Counted from the stretch's first letter, positions 45,728 through 58,479 are shown. The stretch: 64,000 nt of DNA from Zobellella iuensis (GCF_016746085.1 NZ_JAERTZ010000015.1:1-64000), one strand, 5' to 3'. Made by a program: numbers and translations. Notes: a model not told the origin generated them from the sequence alone.

Positions 45728-46936
45728 ATGAGCGCATTGCACGGACTCAAGGTACTGGATCTGAGCCGGGTGCTGGCGGGGCCCCTGGCCGGCCAGCTGC
45801 TGGCCGACCTGGGCGCCGAGGTGACCAAGGTGGAACGGCCGGGGGAGGGGGACGACACTCGTCGCTGGGGCCCGCCCTTTCTCGCCGACGAAGACGGCGC
45901 CGCCACCCCGGAGAGCGCCTACTACCTGAGCGCCAACCGGGGCAAGGCGTCGGTCACCATCGACCTCACCCGGCCCGAGGGCCAGGCGCTGGTGCGCCGG
46001 CTGGCGGCCGTCTCCGACGTGGTCATCGAAAACTTCAAGCGCGGCGGCCTGGCCCGCTACGGCCTGGACTACCCGGCCCTGAAGGCGCTCAACCCCCGGC
46101 TCGTCTACTGCTCCATCACCGGCTTCGGCCAGGACGGCCCCTACGCCGACCGGCCCGGCTACGACCTGCTGGTGCAGGGCATGAGCGGCCTGATGAGCAT
46201 CACCGGCGAGGCGGACGGCGAGCCCATGAAGACGGGGGTGGCGATCACCGATCTGTGCACCGGCCTCTACGCCGCCCTGGCCATACTGGCGGCGCTGGCC
46301 CACCGGGAGCGCAGCGGCGAGGGCCAGCACATCGACCTGGCGCTGCTCGACGTGGCCACCTCCCTGCTGTCCTACCAGGCCAACAACTACCTGGTCGGGG
46401 GCAAAGTACCGGCGCGCATGGGCAACGCCCACCCGAGCATAGTGCCCTACCAGGTGTTCGCCACCGCCGACGGCCACCTGCTGCTGGCGGTGGGCAACGA
46501 CGGCCAGTTCCGCGCCTTCTGCGAGGCGGCGGCCTGCCCCGGTCTGGCGAGCGACGAACGCTACGCCGGCAACCGGGGCCGGGTGGCGCACCGGGAGGAA
46601 CTGCTCGCCCGGCTGGCGCCAGTGCTGCGCGGCCGGACCACGGCCGACTGGCTGCACCGGCTGGAGGCGGCGGGCGTGCCCTGCGGCCCCATCAACACCG
46701 TCGATCAGGTGTTCGCCGATCCCCAGCTCCGCCACCGGGGCATGGTGCTGGAGCTGGACCACCCCCTCGCCCCGGGCCTGCGGCTGCTGGGCAACCCCAT
46801 CCGCCTGTCCGCCACCCCGCTGGCCTGCCGGCGCGCGCCGCCCCTGCTCGGGGCCGACACCGACCGGGTGCTGGCGGAGCGGCTCGGCCTGGACGAGGCC
46901 GAAATCCGCCGCCTGCGGGCGGAGGCGGTGATTTGA
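45728..46936 (+). CDS. Class III (CaiB/BaiF) CoA-transferase, probably glutarate CoA-transferase
   Basis: A 402-residue family III CoA-transferase. The family start is LKVLDLSRVLAGPLAGQLLADLGAEVTKVE and the catalytic aspartate lies in GVAITDLCTGLYAALA (about residue 170). Beside gcdH, the expected reaction is transfer of CoA from succinyl-CoA (or a similar donor) to glutarate, giving glutaryl-CoA for GcdH. The substrate is inferred from position. It starts 21 bases after gcdH, with AAGGAGG. Confidence 0.88.
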   Translation: MSALHGLKVLDLSRVLAGPLAGQLLADLGAEVTKVERPGEGDDTRRWGPPFLADEDGAATPESAYYLSANRGKASVTIDLTRPEGQALVRRLAAVSDVVIENFKRGGLARYGLDYPALKALNPRLVYCSITGFGQDGPYADRPGYDLLVQGMSGLMSITGEADGEPMKTGVAITDLCTGLYAALAILAALAHRERSGEGQHIDLALLDVATSLLSYQANNYLVGGKVPARMGNAHPSIVPYQVFATADGHLLLAVGNDGQFRAFCEAAACPGLASDERYAGNRGRVAHREELLARLAPVLRGRTTADWLHRLEAAGVPCGPINTVDQVFADPQLRHRGMVLELDHPLAPGLRLLGNPIRLSATPLACRRAPPLLGADTDRVLAERLGLDEAEIRRLRAEAVI

Positions 46937-46996
46937 GGCATGGCGCGGGCCGGCATGGCCGGCCGCTGTTTTTGGGATTGAAACCGAGGTATTGCG

Positions 46997-47746
46997 ATGA
47001 AAGTACTGGTAACCGTTAAACGGGTCGTCGATTACAACGTCAGGATCCGGGTCAGGCCCGATCACTCGGGCGTGGAGCTGGCCAACGTCAAGATGGGCAT
47101 GAACCCCTTCTGCGAGATCGCGGTGGAAGAGGCGGTGCGGCTCAAGGAGCAGGGCCTGGCCCGGGAAGTGGTGGTGGTATCGGTGGGCCCGGCCCAGGCC
47201 CAGGAGCAGCTGCGCGCGGCCCTGGCGCTGGGCGCCGACCGGGCCCTGCTGGTGGAGACCGACGCCGAGCTCGGCGGCCTCGCCCTGGCCCGGCTGCTCA
47301 AGGCGGTGGTCGACCGCGAGAAGCCCGATCTGGTGCTGCTGGGCAAGCAGGCCATCGATTCCGACAACAACCAGACCGGCCAGATGCTCGCCGCCCTGGC
47401 CGGCCTGCCCCAGGGCACCTTCGCCTCGGCCCTGGCCTTCGCCGACGGCAAGGTGCGGGTGACCCGGGAGGTGGACGGCGGCCTGCAGACCCTGGAGCTG
47501 GCCCTGCCGGCGGTGATCACCACCGACCTGCGGCTCAACCAGCCGCGCTACGCCTCCCTGCCCAACATCATGAAGGCCAGGAGCAAGCCCCTGGCGGTGC
47601 TCGCCGCCGCCGGGCTCGGCGTCGAGCCGGCATCCGGCCTGACCACCCTCAGGGTGGAGCCGCCGGCGCCGCGCCGGGCCGGAGTCCGGGTGGGCAGCGT
47701 GGCCGAGCTGGTCGACAAACTCAAACACGAAGCAAAGGTGATCTGA
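46997..47746 (+). CDS. etfB: Electron transfer flavoprotein beta subunit
   Basis: A 249-residue subunit that binds AMP and docks with acyl-CoA dehydrogenases. Family marks: [33 protein letters not shown], the recognition-loop region and the leucine anchor [17 protein letters not shown]. Its stop overlaps the etfA start by one base (TGATG). It carries electrons from GcdH. Confidence 0.96.
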   Translation: MKVLVTVKRVVDYNVRIRVRPDHSGVELANVKMGMNPFCEIAVEEAVRLKEQGLAREVVVVSVGPAQAQEQLRAALALGADRALLVETDAELGGLALARLLKAVVDREKPDLVLLGKQAIDSDNNQTGQMLAALAGLPQGTFASALAFADGKVRVTREVDGGLQTLELALPAVITTDLRLNQPRYASLPNIMKARSKPLAVLAAAGLGVEPASGLTTLRVEPPAPRRAGVRVGSVAELVDKLKHEAKVI

Positions 47747-48675
47747 TGGCTATTCTGGTTATTGCCGAACACAACCACCGCCGGCTGGGCGAGGCGACCC
47801 TCAACACCCTGGCGGCCGCTCGCCAACTGGGCGACGACATTCAGGTGCTGGTGGCCGGGGCCGACTGCCGGGAGGCGGCCGAGGCCGCCGCCGGGATCCC
47901 GGGCGTGACCCGGGTGCTGCTGGCGGACGCGCCCTGGCACCGGCATCCGCTGCCCGAAAACCTGGCGCCGCTCGTCGCCGGGCTGGCCGGGGACTATTCC
48001 CACCTGCTGGCGCCGGCCAGTGCAAACGGCAAGAACCTGATGCCGCGGGTGGCGGCGCTGCTGGGGGTGGATCCCGTGTCCGACATCACCGCCGTGCTCG
48101 ACGCCGAAACCTATCAAAGGCCCATCTATGCGGGCAACGCCATCGCCACGGTGCGTTCGGGCGCCGCCGTCAAGGTGATCACGGTGCGCGCCTCGGCCTT
48201 CGAGCCGGTGGCGGCAGAGGGGGGCTCCGCCCCCATCACGGCCATCGACAGCCCCGCCGATAGCGGCCTGTCGCGGGTGGTCGGCGAGGCGCTGAACCGG
48301 TCCGAACGGCCGGAGCTGGGCGCGGCCCGGGTGGTGGTGGCGGGCGGGCGCGGCCTGCAGAGCCGCGACAGTTTCGACCTGCTGTATCGCCTGGCCGACC
48401 AGCTGGGGGCCGCGGTCGGCGCCTCCCGCGCGGCGGTGGACGCGGGCATGGTGGCCAACGATCTGCAGGTGGGCCAGACCGGCAAGATAGTGGCGCCCCG
48501 GCTGTATATCGCCGTGGGCATTTCCGGTGCCATCCAGCACCTGGCGGGCATGAAGGACTCGGGCGTGATCGTCGCCATCAACAAGGACGAGGAGGCGCCC
48601 ATCTTCCAGGTGGCGGACTACGGCCTGGTGGGGGATCTGTTCGAGGTCTTGCCCGAGCTGGAACGGCTGCTGTAA
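47746..48675 (+). CDS. etfA: Electron transfer flavoprotein alpha subunit
   Basis: A 309-residue FAD-binding subunit. The C-terminal domain holds the FAD motif [20 protein letters not shown], then [14 protein letters not shown] and [20 protein letters not shown]. It is paired with etfB and accepts electrons from GcdH for delivery to the quinone oxidoreductase encoded next. Confidence 0.97.
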   Translation: MAILVIAEHNHRRLGEATLNTLAAARQLGDDIQVLVAGADCREAAEAAAGIPGVTRVLLADAPWHRHPLPENLAPLVAGLAGDYSHLLAPASANGKNLMPRVAALLGVDPVSDITAVLDAETYQRPIYAGNAIATVRSGAAVKVITVRASAFEPVAAEGGSAPITAIDSPADSGLSRVVGEALNRSERPELGAARVVVAGGRGLQSRDSFDLLYRLADQLGAAVGASRAAVDAGMVANDLQVGQTGKIVAPRLYIAVGISGAIQHLAGMKDSGVIVAINKDEEAPIFQVADYGLVGDLFEVLPELERLL

Positions 48676-48698
48676 GGGGGCGGGTCAGGGAGAGCGGT

Positions 48699-50348
48699 AT
48701 GAAACGGGAGTTTATGGAATTCGATGTGGTCGTGGTGGGGGCCGGGCCGGCGGGGCTGGCGGCGGCCTGCCGGCTGGCGCTGGACGCCAGGGCCGAGGGC
48801 CGCGGCATCAGCGTCTGCGTGGTGGAGAAGGGGGCCGAGGTGGGCGCCCATATCCTGTCGGGGGCGGTATTCAACAGCCGGGCGCTGGACGAGCTGTTCC
48901 CGGACTGGCGCGAGCGGGGGGCGCCGCTGCATACCCGGGTGGCGGAAGACGAGCTCTACCTGCTGCGCGACGCGCACCGGGCGCGGCGGCTGCCCGCCGC
49001 CCTGGTGCCGGAGTCCCTGCACAACGGCGGGCATTATATCGTCAGCCTGGGCAACCTCTGCCGCTGGCTGGCGGAGCAGGCCCAGGCGCTGGGGGTGGAA
49101 GTCTACCCCGGCTTTGCCGCCGCCGAGGTGCTCTACCGGGAGGACGGCGCCGTGGCCGGCATCGTCACCGGCGACATGGGCCGGGGCCGGGACGGCGAGC
49201 CCGGGCCCGGCTTTATGCCGGGCATGGAGCTGCGCGCCCGCTATACCCTGTTCGCCGAGGGCTGTCGGGGCCATCTGGGCAAGCAGCTGATCGCCCGCTT
49301 CGGCCTGGACCGGGGCCGGGATCCCCAGCACTACGGCCTGGGGCTGAAGGAGCTGTGGGAGCTGGATCCGGCCAAATACCGGCCCGGCCGGGTGATCCAC
49401 GGCGCGGGCTGGCCGCTCGGCGGCGAGGCCGGCGGCGGCTTCTTCCTCTACCACGGCGAGGGCGGGCAGGCGGTGGTGGGCCTGATCGTCGACCTCGACT
49501 ATCGCAATCCCTGGCTGAGTCCCTTCGAGGAATTCCAGCGGCTCAAGACCCACCCGCTGCTGGCGGCTCAACTGGAGGGCGGCCGGCGGGTGGCCTACGG
49601 CGCCCGGGCCATCGCCAAGGGCGGCTTCAATGCACTGGTGCAGATGACGATGCCGGGGGCCCTGCTGATCGGCTGCGACGCGGGCACCCTGGACGTGGCC
49701 CGCATCAAGGGCAGCCATACGGCGATGAAGTCGGGCCTGCTGGCGGCGGAAGCGGTGGGGCGGGCGCTGGCGGAAGGTGACGAGGGCGGCCGGGAGCTGG
49801 TCGACTTCGAACGCCGTTACCGGGACTCCTGGTTGTTCGACGAGCTGTACCGGGGCCGCAACGCCGGTCCGGCGCTGCGCCGGCTGGGGCCCTGGGCGGG
49901 CGGGGCCTTCAACTGGGCGGAGCAGACGCTGTTCGGCGGCCGCTTGCCCTTTACCCTGCACTGCCGCCGGGGCGACGCCGAGGGGCTGCAGCCGGCCGCC
50001 GCCAGCCGCAAAATCGACTATCCCAGACCGGACGGGGTGCTGTCCTTCGACAGGCTGTCGTCCGTCCACCTGGCCAACGTCGGTCACCGGGAGGATCAGC
50101 CCTGCCACCTGCGACTGGCGGATCCCGCCCTGCCGGTGCGCGACAACCTGCCCCGGTACGCCGAGCCGGCCCAGCGCTACTGCCCCGCCGGCGTCTATGA
50201 AATCGTCGCCGGGCCCGCTGGCGAGCGGCTGCAGATCAACGGCCAGAACTGCCTGCACTGCAAGAGCTGCGATATCAAGGATCCGGCCGGCAACATCAGC
50301 TGGACGGCGCCGGAAGGGGGCGGTGGCCCCCGCTATCCCAATATGTAG
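48699..50348 (+). CDS. Electron transfer flavoprotein-ubiquinone oxidoreductase
   Basis: A 549-residue membrane-associated flavoprotein that passes electrons from reduced ETF to ubiquinone. The FAD motif is [18 protein letters not shown]. The central part has the ETF-QO stretch [18 protein letters not shown]. The C-terminal ferredoxin-like domain supplies the four cysteines of a 4Fe-4S cluster (RYCPAGVYE and [13 protein letters not shown]). It completes the route glutaryl-CoA to GcdH to ETF to quinone pool. GGGAG lies before ATG 48699. Confidence 0.95.
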   Translation: MKREFMEFDVVVVGAGPAGLAAACRLALDARAEGRGISVCVVEKGAEVGAHILSGAVFNSRALDELFPDWRERGAPLHTRVAEDELYLLRDAHRARRLPAALVPESLHNGGHYIVSLGNLCRWLAEQAQALGVEVYPGFAAAEVLYREDGAVAGIVTGDMGRGRDGEPGPGFMPGMELRARYTLFAEGCRGHLGKQLIARFGLDRGRDPQHYGLGLKELWELDPAKYRPGRVIHGAGWPLGGEAGGGFFLYHGEGGQAVVGLIVDLDYRNPWLSPFEEFQRLKTHPLLAAQLEGGRRVAYGARAIAKGGFNALVQMTMPGALLIGCDAGTLDVARIKGSHTAMKSGLLAAEAVGRALAEGDEGGRELVDFERRYRDSWLFDELYRGRNAGPALRRLGPWAGGAFNWAEQTLFGGRLPFTLHCRRGDAEGLQPAAASRKIDYPRPDGVLSFDRLSSVHLANVGHREDQPCHLRLADPALPVRDNLPRYAEPAQRYCPAGVYEIVAGPAGERLQINGQNCLHCKSCDIKDPAGNISWTAPEGGGGPRYPNM

Positions 50349-50483
50349 GAAGCATGGAGGATGCGGCAAGAGTGTTGCCTTATTTTGCTGTTCTTTTGGA
50401 TAGAATTCCCTTAGCTTCTGTTTTTATTGGATATATGGTGCTCCGCACCCGGTGTGTCGGCGATTAACAACAGTGGTGGTCAT

Positions 50484-51191
50484 GTGCAAGAAGCTCGCTC
50501 GAACCAGGGAACAGTCAGGATCGCCATCGTGGAGGATGATGCCGATCAGCTCGATTACCTGCGCTTGTGCCTGGGCGCGGACTATCTGTGCAGCGGTTAC
50601 CGGGATGCCTCCGCCTTTATCCGCTCGCTGGCCCAGTCGGTACCGGACGTGCTGCTGCTGGACTGGAACCTGCCTGATATCAGCGGTATCGATCTGCTGA
50701 GGCAGTTGCGGCGCCAGGGCCACCAGGTACTGGCCATGGTGATCACGGCCAGGAACGACGAAACCAGCCTGGTGTCGGCCTTCGAGGCCGGGGCCAATGA
50801 CTTTATCGCCAAGCCGGTGCGTCCCGGTGAACTGAAGGCCAGGGTGCAGGCCCTGGCCCGGCGGGTGGTGCCGCCGGCAACCTCGGATCATTACCGGGTG
50901 GGGGCCTACCGAGTGGATTTGCAGGCCCGCAGCCTCTTTATCAACGACGAGGCCATCCGCCTGACCAACCGGGAGTTCGATCTGGCCGTGCTCCTGCTGC
51001 AGCGCATCGGTGAATTGCTGCATAGGGACGTGTTGCTGCGTTCGGTATGGGGGCTGGACGAGAGCATCGGCACCCGTACCCTGGACACTCATGTCTCCCG
51101 CCTGCGCAAGAAACTGGGCCTGAACGGCGACTTCGGCTTCCAGCTGCGCTCCGTTTATCAACTGGGCTATCGCCTGGAGCAACAGGGCTGA
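50484..51191 (+). CDS. OmpR/PhoB-type response regulator
   Basis: A two-domain regulator. The receiver has the acidic pocket VEDDADQ, the phospho-acceptor aspartate in LLLDWNLPDISG and the lysine in FIAKPVRPGE. The winged-helix domain contains LTNREFDLAVLLLQRIGELL and RTLDTHVSRLRKKLGLNG. The start is unclear: the frame is open to TTG 50427, and GTG 50484 is taken because the receiver then begins after a short leader; neither has a strong ribosome site. It sits upstream of the hybrid kinase block but is separated from it by a promoter-like region. Confidence 0.85.
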   Translation: MQEARSNQGTVRIAIVEDDADQLDYLRLCLGADYLCSGYRDASAFIRSLAQSVPDVLLLDWNLPDISGIDLLRQLRRQGHQVLAMVITARNDETSLVSAFEAGANDFIAKPVRPGELKARVQALARRVVPPATSDHYRVGAYRVDLQARSLFINDEAIRLTNREFDLAVLLLQRIGELLHRDVLLRSVWGLDESIGTRTLDTHVSRLRKKLGLNGDFGFQLRSVYQLGYRLEQQG

Positions 51192-51218
51192 ACAGGACGC
51201 CGGGCCAGGACACATTTG

Positions 51219-51281
51219 TTGACATTTTTTTTTCGGACTTGCTTATATAATCACGGCTCCATCCTGTTTTTACGGAGCCGT
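51219..51281 (+). promoter_or_regulatory. Promoter-like elements and a hairpin covering the ribosome site
   Basis: TTGACA (51219-51224) and an AT-rich -10 region (TTATAT at 51243, TATAAT at 51246) form a likely promoter. The leader can fold into an 8-bp stem, ACGGCTCC (51253-51260) with GGAGCCGT (51274-51281), around a 13-base loop. The GGAG that would serve ATG 51286 is inside the stem, so translation may be controlled by unfolding. Confidence 0.6.
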
Positions 51282-51285
51282 CCCC

Positions 51286-51783
51286 ATGCTGAAAACCCTT
51301 GCCGCCGGCCTGATGCTGCTGGTTTCCTCTATTCCCGCCCTGGCCCTGGAGCCGGCCCGGGGGCCGGTGTTGCTCAGGGTCTCCGGCGCCATTACCGACA
51401 CCAATACCACTGACGGTACCGCCGAATTCGATCGCACCATGCTGCTGGCGCTGTCCCAGCGCGATACCCTCACCAAGACGCCCTGGTACGACGAAGCGTC
51501 GACCTTCTCCGGCCCTCTGGTACGGGCGCTGCTGGAGGCGGTGGGGGCAGAAGGCAGCACCCTGCGGGTGATCGCCCTGAACGACTATCAGGCCGAGGTG
51601 CCGGTGCGGGATGTTCACGATTACGAGGTCATACTGGCGATGAGCCGCGATGGCAAGACCCTGAGCGTGCGGGAGCACGGCCCCCTGTTTATCATCTATC
51701 CCTTCGATGAGCACCCGGCCTTGATGAACGAAAATATCCTGTCCCGCTCGGTGTGGCAGATCAAAGAGATCGTCGTCGAATAA
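51286..51783 (+). CDS. Small periplasmic protein with molybdopterin-oxidoreductase-like fold
   Basis: A 165-residue exported protein. The signal peptide is MLKTLAAGLMLLVSSIPALA. The rest (VLLRVSGAITDTNTTDGTAE, FSGPLVRALLEAVGA, LFIIYPFDEHP) resembles the oxidoreductase molybdopterin-binding domain seen in small periplasmic proteins encoded beside signalling kinases. The cofactor-binding cysteine is absent, so it is probably a sensor partner rather than an enzyme. Its stop codon directly precedes the kinase ATG (TAAATG), which supports a joint function. Confidence 0.72.
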   Translation: MLKTLAAGLMLLVSSIPALALEPARGPVLLRVSGAITDTNTTDGTAEFDRTMLLALSQRDTLTKTPWYDEASTFSGPLVRALLEAVGAEGSTLRVIALNDYQAEVPVRDVHDYEVILAMSRDGKTLSVREHGPLFIIYPFDEHPALMNENILSRSVWQIKEIVVE

Positions 51784-54012
<2,229 letters not shown>

Positions 54013-54069
54013 GCGCCGGCCGCACCTGGCCAGGCTCGTCTTTATTATCAAGTCATACAGGTTTTCCCT

Positions 54070-55257
54070 ATGGCACTGAATATCGTAGTGATCGACGACG
54101 ACGTTGAAATCAGAACCCTGACCCGGATGTTGCTGGAGAAAAAGGGGCACAGGGTCGAGCTGTTCCCGTCGCTGGGCGAGGCCAGCCTGCACCTGGCGAG
54201 CGAAAAGGTGGAACTGGTGATCCTGGATCTCAATTTAGGCCGGCGGGACGGGCTGGAGGTGCTGCAATACCTGCACCGCATCAAGCTGACCGCGCCCGTA
54301 CTGATCATCAGCAGCTGCGATGTCCGCACCGCCAACAGCGTGATCACCGTGGGGCAGGCCAGTGACCTCAACATGATCGGCTTTCTGCCCAAGCCGCTCA
54401 AGCTGACGGATCTGACCACCCTGGTGGCGCAACTGGATCGGGTTTCCAACCCGGTCAGCAACGACTCCCTCAATTCGGCACTCGAGAATGATCACTTTTT
54501 CCTGATGTACCAGCCGAAGATCGACCTGTCTTCCGCCACCCCGGTCTCGGTGGAAGCCCTGCTGCGCTGGAAAGATCCGGATCTGGGCATCATCCCGCCG
54601 GACAAGTTCATCCGCTTTGCCGAGATGAACGGTCACATCGCCCCCATCACCTGGCGGGTGATGGAAATGGCGATGTCGCAGCTGGCCCGCTGGCAGTCGA
54701 CGGGCATCAGGGTAACCATGGCGATCAACATGTCGGCGGTGCTGTTTTCCCGCACCGATGTGTGCGACATCACCAGCCGGCTGCTGGCCGAGCACCAACT
54801 CGATCCCAGCCTGCTGACCCTGGAGCTGACGGAAACGGCCGAGGTGGGTAACCTGATGCTGGGGCTGGAAACCATGACCCGGCTGCGGATCATGGGGGTG
54901 GATCTTTCGCTCGACGATTTTGGCACCGGCCACGCGTCCTTCACCCAGCTTTACCAGATCCCTTTCAGTGAACTCAAGGTCGACCGCATGTTCGTCGGCA
55001 AGATGCACCAGGATCCCAATGCCTACGCCATCGTCAGGAACATCATCAGCCTGGGGCAGTCGCTCGGCATGAGGGTGGTGGCTGAGGGGATAGAAACCGA
55101 GCAGCACCAGCAGATGCTGCTCGAGATGGGCTGCAACCTGGGCCAGGGCTACTTTATCGGCAAGCCGATGACGGCCGAAGACTTCGAAACCTGGTTTGCC
55201 AAACGTTGCTCCCCGCACGAGGTGGTGCCCTTTCGCCCGGAAAAGCGCTTGGGCTGA
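54070..55257 (+). CDS. Response regulator with EAL c-di-GMP phosphodiesterase domain
   Basis: A 395-residue protein. The receiver (about 1-120) has the acidic pair VIDDDVE and phospho-acceptor in LVILDLNLGRRDG. An EAL domain (about 135-380) keeps the catalytic set: VEALLRW, the NMS asparagine, ELTE, LDDFGTGHAS, KVDRMF, EGIE and QGY. It should degrade cyclic di-GMP under control of phosphorylation, probably by the hybrid kinase 58 bases upstream. Confidence 0.92.
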   Translation: MALNIVVIDDDVEIRTLTRMLLEKKGHRVELFPSLGEASLHLASEKVELVILDLNLGRRDGLEVLQYLHRIKLTAPVLIISSCDVRTANSVITVGQASDLNMIGFLPKPLKLTDLTTLVAQLDRVSNPVSNDSLNSALENDHFFLMYQPKIDLSSATPVSVEALLRWKDPDLGIIPPDKFIRFAEMNGHIAPITWRVMEMAMSQLARWQSTGIRVTMAINMSAVLFSRTDVCDITSRLLAEHQLDPSLLTLELTETAEVGNLMLGLETMTRLRIMGVDLSLDDFGTGHASFTQLYQIPFSELKVDRMFVGKMHQDPNAYAIVRNIISLGQSLGMRVVAEGIETEQHQQMLLEMGCNLGQGYFIGKPMTAEDFETWFAKRCSPHEVVPFRPEKRLG

Positions 55258-55393
55258 CACGGACACGGACATGGGCCCGCCTGAGGCGGTGTCCGGATAT
55301 GGATAGCCGCTGTTGAGGTGAGTGATGCCGCTCAACGGCGAAGAGGGTGCCGCTATCTCACCCGAACAGATGGTTTTGACCCAGGACAATACG

Positions 55394-56947
55394 ATGCGAC
55401 TGAATTTCCCCATAAGCTCCCGCGAGCGCCTGTTCCCCGAGCATGAACGCCTGATTTCCGTTACCGATACGCAGGGTAGCATAGTGGCGTGCAACGATGC
55501 CTTTGTGGCGGCCAGTGGCTTCAGCCGCGATGAGTTGCTAGGTAAACCTCATAATATCGTGCGCCACCCGGATATGCCGGCCCAGGCCTTCCGGGTGATG
55601 TGGGACCACCTGAGGGCGGGAGTCCCCTGGATGGGCATGGTGAAGAACCGCTGCAAGAACGGTGACTATTACTGGGTGGATGCTTATGTTTCTCCCATTA
55701 CCGAGCAGGGCAGGGTGGTCGGGTATGAATCGGTGCGCTCCAGCCCTTGCCGGGAAGACGTTCTTCGTGCCGAGCGGCTCTATGCCCGGCTGGCCAAAGG
55801 GCCGCTGTCTCGCCGGGCCAATGTGCTTGGCCACCCCTGGCTGGTGTTGGCCGTGGGGCTGGCGCTGGCGGCGGGCCTGTTCCTGAGCGGCAAGCCGCCG
55901 GCCGCCCTGGCAGTGCTGATCCTGTCGTTGACGGTCTTCGGGGGCTGGGTGAGCTACCGGCACCACCAGGCCATGCAGGGGTTGGACGAGTTGCTGGGCG
56001 ATGCCTTTCGCCATGAACTGACCGTTCGCACCCATAGTCGGGAGCAGGGCATGCTGGGCCGGCTGAAAGTCGGCATCCGCAGCGAAAAGGCCCGCCTCAA
56101 CACCATCATCACCCGTATCGAGGATGCCGCGAAACAGGTGGCGGGGCGCTCCCAAGCCGGGTTGTCGTTGTCGCAGCAGGCGCGTGAAAGTATGAAATGC
56201 CTGCGACAGGAAACCGAGCAGGTAGCGACGGCCATGCACGAGATGACCGCGACCATCAAGGATGTTGCTTCCCATGTGCAGGAAACGGCAGTTCAGGCCG
56301 ATAATGCCAACCAGCTGGCCACTCAGGGGAGGGCGGTGGCCGGGGTTACCCGGGAGGCGATTGCCGAACTCAAGCAGATAGTGGACGAGATCGGCGGCTC
56401 GGTGCGGCAGTTGTCGGAACAGAGCACGCAAATTGCGCGGGTGGCGCAGATGATCGAGGTTATTTCCGAGCAGACCAACCTGCTGGCGCTGAATGCCGCC
56501 ATCGAAGCCGCCCGGGCCGGCGAACAGGGAAGAGGCTTTGCCGTGGTGGCGGACGAGGTTCGTCAACTGGCGAGCCGTACCCGGGATTCCACCGGCGAGA
56601 TCCACCAGGTAGTGGCGGCGCTGGCGCAGCGGGCCGGTGCATCCGTGCAAGTGGCTGAGCGGGGTAAAACCAGTGCCGAAGCGGGGCTGGCTCGAGTGGT
56701 GGAAACCGAAGAGATGTTGGCCGGTATCTCTTCCTCGGTCGGACACATTGCCGACATGTCGATGCAGATGGCTGCCGCCGTGGAGCAACAAGCCCATGTG
56801 GCGGAAGACATCAACCGCCAGGTGGTCAGCATTTCCACTCTGACCGATTCAAGCCTGGCGCAGGCGGGGCAAGCCGCAACCAGCATCAAGGGGCTGAGAT
56901 CGGTGGCCGACGAACTCTACGAGCTGGTCGTGCGTCTCAAGCATTGA
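55394..56947 (+). CDS. Aer-like PAS-containing methyl-accepting chemotaxis protein
   Basis: A 517-residue energy/redox-taxis type transducer. The N-terminal PAS domain is like that of Aer ([58 protein letters not shown]). Two adjacent helices (about 150-190) anchor it without a periplasmic domain. A C-terminal signalling domain has the hairpin tip [26 protein letters not shown]. Start 55394 ([14 protein letters not shown]) matches the family; ATG 55325 has a stronger ribosome site and would add 23 residues. Confidence 0.92.
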   Translation: MRLNFPISSRERLFPEHERLISVTDTQGSIVACNDAFVAASGFSRDELLGKPHNIVRHPDMPAQAFRVMWDHLRAGVPWMGMVKNRCKNGDYYWVDAYVSPITEQGRVVGYESVRSSPCREDVLRAERLYARLAKGPLSRRANVLGHPWLVLAVGLALAAGLFLSGKPPAALAVLILSLTVFGGWVSYRHHQAMQGLDELLGDAFRHELTVRTHSREQGMLGRLKVGIRSEKARLNTIITRIEDAAKQVAGRSQAGLSLSQQARESMKCLRQETEQVATAMHEMTATIKDVASHVQETAVQADNANQLATQGRAVAGVTREAIAELKQIVDEIGGSVRQLSEQSTQIARVAQMIEVISEQTNLLALNAAIEAARAGEQGRGFAVVADEVRQLASRTRDSTGEIHQVVAALAQRAGASVQVAERGKTSAEAGLARVVETEEMLAGISSSVGHIADMSMQMAAAVEQQAHVAEDINRQVVSISTLTDSSLAQAGQAATSIKGLRSVADELYELVVRLKH

Positions 56948-56952
56948 TGCCC

Positions 56953-56990
56953 ATAAATAAAACCGGCGCCCTAGGGCGCCGGTGTTGTGC
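56953..56990 (-). terminator. Rho-independent terminator of the symporter gene
   Basis: The perfect dyad ACCGGCGCCCTAGGGCGCCGGT (56962-56983; 22 bases, arms 11 each) is followed on the minus strand by TTTATTTAT. It may also end the chemoreceptor transcript from the other side. Confidence 0.8.
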
Positions 56991-57001
56991 GGGGAGCTCT
57001 G

Positions 57002-58342
57002 TCAGGCCTTGCTGGCCGAGGCTTCGCTGGCGGTGTCGCCGTCGCGACGGGGGAAGCGGATTTGTTCTTCCTTCTCGCCGGAATGGGGGTCGTTGAAGCG
57101 GGCCAGGTCCATGGCGCCTTCGCTCTTGCCCACGATGCAGGTCACCACAGAGTCGCCGGTGATATTGACCGCGGTGCGGAGCATGTCGAGCAGGCGGTCG
57201 ACCCCGATGATGAGGGCGATGCCTTCCACCGGCAGGCCGACCTGGTTCAGCACCATGGCCAGCATGATCAGGCCCACGCCGGGTACGCCGGCGGTGCCGA
57301 CGGAAGCCAGGGTGGCGGTCAGGATCACCATCAGGTAGTCGCCGAAGCTCAGGTCGATGTTGAAGGCCTGGGCGATAAAGGCGGTGGCCACCCCCTGCAT
57401 GATGGCGGTGCCGTCCATGTTGATGGTGGCGCCCAGCGGTACGGTGAAGGAAGCAACCCGGTTTTCCACGCCCATGCGGCGGGTGGTGGTTTCCATGGTC
57501 ACCGGTATGGTGGCGTTGGACGAGGCGGTGGAAAAGGCGAACATGATGGCGTCTTCCATCTTCTTCAGGAAGGTGAGCGGGCTCAGGCCGGTAAAGGTCT
57601 TGAGCATCAGGCCGTAGGTCACCAGGGCGTGCAGCAGCAGGGTACCGGCCACCACCAGGAAGTATTCGCCCAGGTTGACGATGGCATCCAGCCCCAGGGT
57701 GGTGAACAGCTGGGCCATCAGGCAGAACACGCCGTAGGGGGCGATGTTCATCAGCAGGGTCACCAGCTTCATGATCACTTCGCTCACGTCGCCGAAGAAG
57801 GCGGCGATGCGCTCGCCCGGCTTGCCCGCCAGGCTGACGGCGATGCCGAACAGCACCGCGAACACGATGATCTGCAGGGTGTTGCCCTGGGCCATGGAGT
57901 TGATGGGGTTGGTGGGGAACATGCCGATGAACACCTCACCCAGGGACGGGGCTTCCCGGGCGGCGAAGGTGCTGGCGGTGGTCAGATCCACGCCCTGGCC
58001 GGGCTGGAACAGGGTGCCCATCAGCAGCGCCAGGGTGATGGCGATGGCGGTGGTGGCCAGGTAGAAGCCCAGGGTTTTGCCGCCCAGGCGGCCCAGGGTG
58101 GACAGATCCTTCAGCGAGCTGGTGCCGCACACCAGGGACACGAAGATCAGGGGCACCACCAGCATGCTCAGGCTGGCGATAAAGATTTTGCCGCCCACAT
58201 GGAGCAGGCCGTTGATCAGGTAGTCGTGCACCAGGGCAACATCCGCCAGCAGGGTGCGGAAGATAAAGCCGGCCAGTATGCCCAGGCCCATGCCCAGCAG
58301 GACGCGGCTGGTGAGGGACAGTCTTTTCTTGTCGGTTGTCAT
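57002..58342 (-). CDS. Dicarboxylate/amino acid:cation symporter (DAACS, GltP/DctA type)
   Basis: A 446-residue inner-membrane cotransporter for glutamate/aspartate or C4-dicarboxylates. Signatures: the serine-rich loop FAFSTASSNATIPVT, the cation-site motif PLGATINMDGTAIMQG and the late helix GVDRLLDMLRTAVNITGD. The Ser/Thr/Asp/Arg residues do not by themselves separate amino-acid from dicarboxylate types here. Transcription probably starts at the sigma-54 promoter at 58463-58479 under the two-component system encoded upstream. Confidence 0.93.
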   Translation of the reverse strand: MTTDKKRLSLTSRVLLGMGLGILAGFIFRTLLADVALVHDYLINGLLHVGGKIFIASLSMLVVPLIFVSLVCGTSSLKDLSTLGRLGGKTLGFYLATTAIAITLALLMGTLFQPGQGVDLTTASTFAAREAPSLGEVFIGMFPTNPINSMAQGNTLQIIVFAVLFGIAVSLAGKPGERIAAFFGDVSEVIMKLVTLLMNIAPYGVFCLMAQLFTTLGLDAIVNLGEYFLVVAGTLLLHALVTYGLMLKTFTGLSPLTFLKKMEDAIMFAFSTASSNATIPVTMETTTRRMGVENRVASFTVPLGATINMDGTAIMQGVATAFIAQAFNIDLSFGDYLMVILTATLASVGTAGVPGVGLIMLAMVLNQVGLPVEGIALIIGVDRLLDMLRTAVNITGDSVVTCIVGKSEGAMDLARFNDPHSGEKEEQIRFPRRDGDTASEASASKA

Positions 58343-58462
58343 CAGGTGGATTCTCCATATCCGATGTGGAAGAGCAGAACGGCATCGGCGTCGATGCCCG
58401 AACTGGGGCCGCCATCACCGGAAAACCGGGGGCGGGCGGTCAGTACCGCATACCCAGGTATT

Positions 58463-58479
58463 AGCAAGTAGAATGCCAA
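58463..58479 (-). promoter_or_regulatory. Sigma-54 promoter of the symporter gene
   Basis: On the minus strand TTGGCATTCTACTTGCTAA has GG and GC exactly ten bases apart, as required for -24/-12 elements. It lies about 120 bases before the symporter start codon. Confidence 0.85.

Noticed and set aside
44561-47728. 1055-codon minus frame across gcdH, the CoA-transferase and etfB
   Set aside because: Antisense shadow of three clear genes; composition is Gly/Gln/His-rich without domains.
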